Under the pieces are notes generated by a model. That model did not search any database, was not told where the DNA came from, and saw only the letters and a program-made list of their open reading frames with translations. 5,662 bases of DNA from Candidatus Brocadiaceae bacterium (lineage in GTDB: Bacteria > Planctomycetota > Brocadiia > SM23-32). Below, one piece after another: positions 5,424 to 5,662 of this stretch; position 1 is the first letter of the stretch; every line of letters starts with the position of its first letter. A program made the position numbers and the translations under genes. The stretch lies in NCBI GenBank assembly GCA_030615435.1, contig JAUWZH010000179.1, positions 1 to 5,662 on the forward strand, given 5' to 3'.

Positions 5424-5662
5424 TCAGTTCCTTACGTGGAGGCCACGCTCTCTGAGGTAGTCTCTCACCTCTCCTATGGTGAACCTGCCGTAGTGGAAGA
5501 TAGAAGCTACCAGAGCGGCGTCGGCCCGGCCGTCCGTAAGCACCTGGTATATATGCTCCGCGCTACCTACTGTGAAAACCTTACGTACCGGCACGACGGG
5601 GCGAGCTGAAAGAAACACCCTCAAGCACGGCGCAGAACCGAAGATTCCAAGCATCGGGAGGC
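5424..5662 (-). pseudogene. hisF: hisF 3' fragment: imidazole glycerol phosphate synthase cyclase subunit, C-terminal 48 residues
   Basis: From about 5570 to the TGA at 5424-5426 the frame encodes VGSAEHIYQVL, then DGRADAALVASIFHYG and EVRDYLRERGLHVRN, the last strands and helices of the HisF TIM barrel. HisF with the HisH glutaminase forms IGP and AICAR in histidine synthesis. Upstream of 5570 similarity ends inside the window: the near-invariant IASGG before VGS is replaced by RKVFT, and the preceding residues (to 5662, frame open) do not look like HisF, although a VPV sits at exactly the expected distance. Catalytic parts of the barrel are absent, so this is a remnant. Seven bases separate its stop from the carB ATG, implying the source locus had hisF and carB in one operon. 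Confidence 0.75.

Overview
This window is GC-rich bacterial DNA (about 60% G+C by eye) with ordinary Shine-Dalgarno sites. No rRNA, tRNA, CRISPR array or recognisable transposase is visible. The organism cannot be named from the sequence. The left-edge lipoprotein, with its GTNYYAATFANTFLSRKAY-type block, recalls proteins I associate with Planctomycetota, Hydrogenedentota and Armatimonadota. An uncultured member of that group is my weak guess.

Layout. (1) 1-344, minus: N-terminal part of an exported lipoprotein that runs off the left edge. (2) 345-765: a divergent intergenic region with a candidate minus-strand promoter and several hairpins, but no gene. (3) 766-3936, plus: the main gene, a 1056-residue single-chain restriction-modification protein. 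It joins a PD-(D/E)XK nuclease-like domain, a gamma-class N6-adenine methyltransferase and a type ISP-like target-recognition domain, and lacks the helicase block of classical type ISP enzymes. (4) 3937-4207: a spacer with two mutually exclusive hairpins and a possible 40-codon gene. (5) 4208-4696, plus: a WrbA/flavodoxin-type FMN protein with an excellent ribosome-binding site. (6) 4697-4918: a repeat-bearing junction without a convincing gene. (7) 4919 to about 5570, minus: the tail of hisF and the head of carB, 7 bases apart, each cut off from the rest of its gene. (8) 5571-5662: unrecognised sequence to the right edge.

How they relate. The RM protein, small ORF and flavodoxin lie on one strand and could be co-transcribed, but no functional link is visible. 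The hisF-carB piece is a well-preserved fragment of a biosynthetic operon embedded in unrelated sequence. Its carB break falls inside a 9-base repeat that occurs three times nearby, next to a 12-base direct repeat. This suggests a rearrangement junction, a recent partial duplication or an assembly chimera. The features most worth following are the helicase-less ISP-like enzyme, with a lower-GC patch in its specificity half, and the truncated hisF-carB segment with its repeats.
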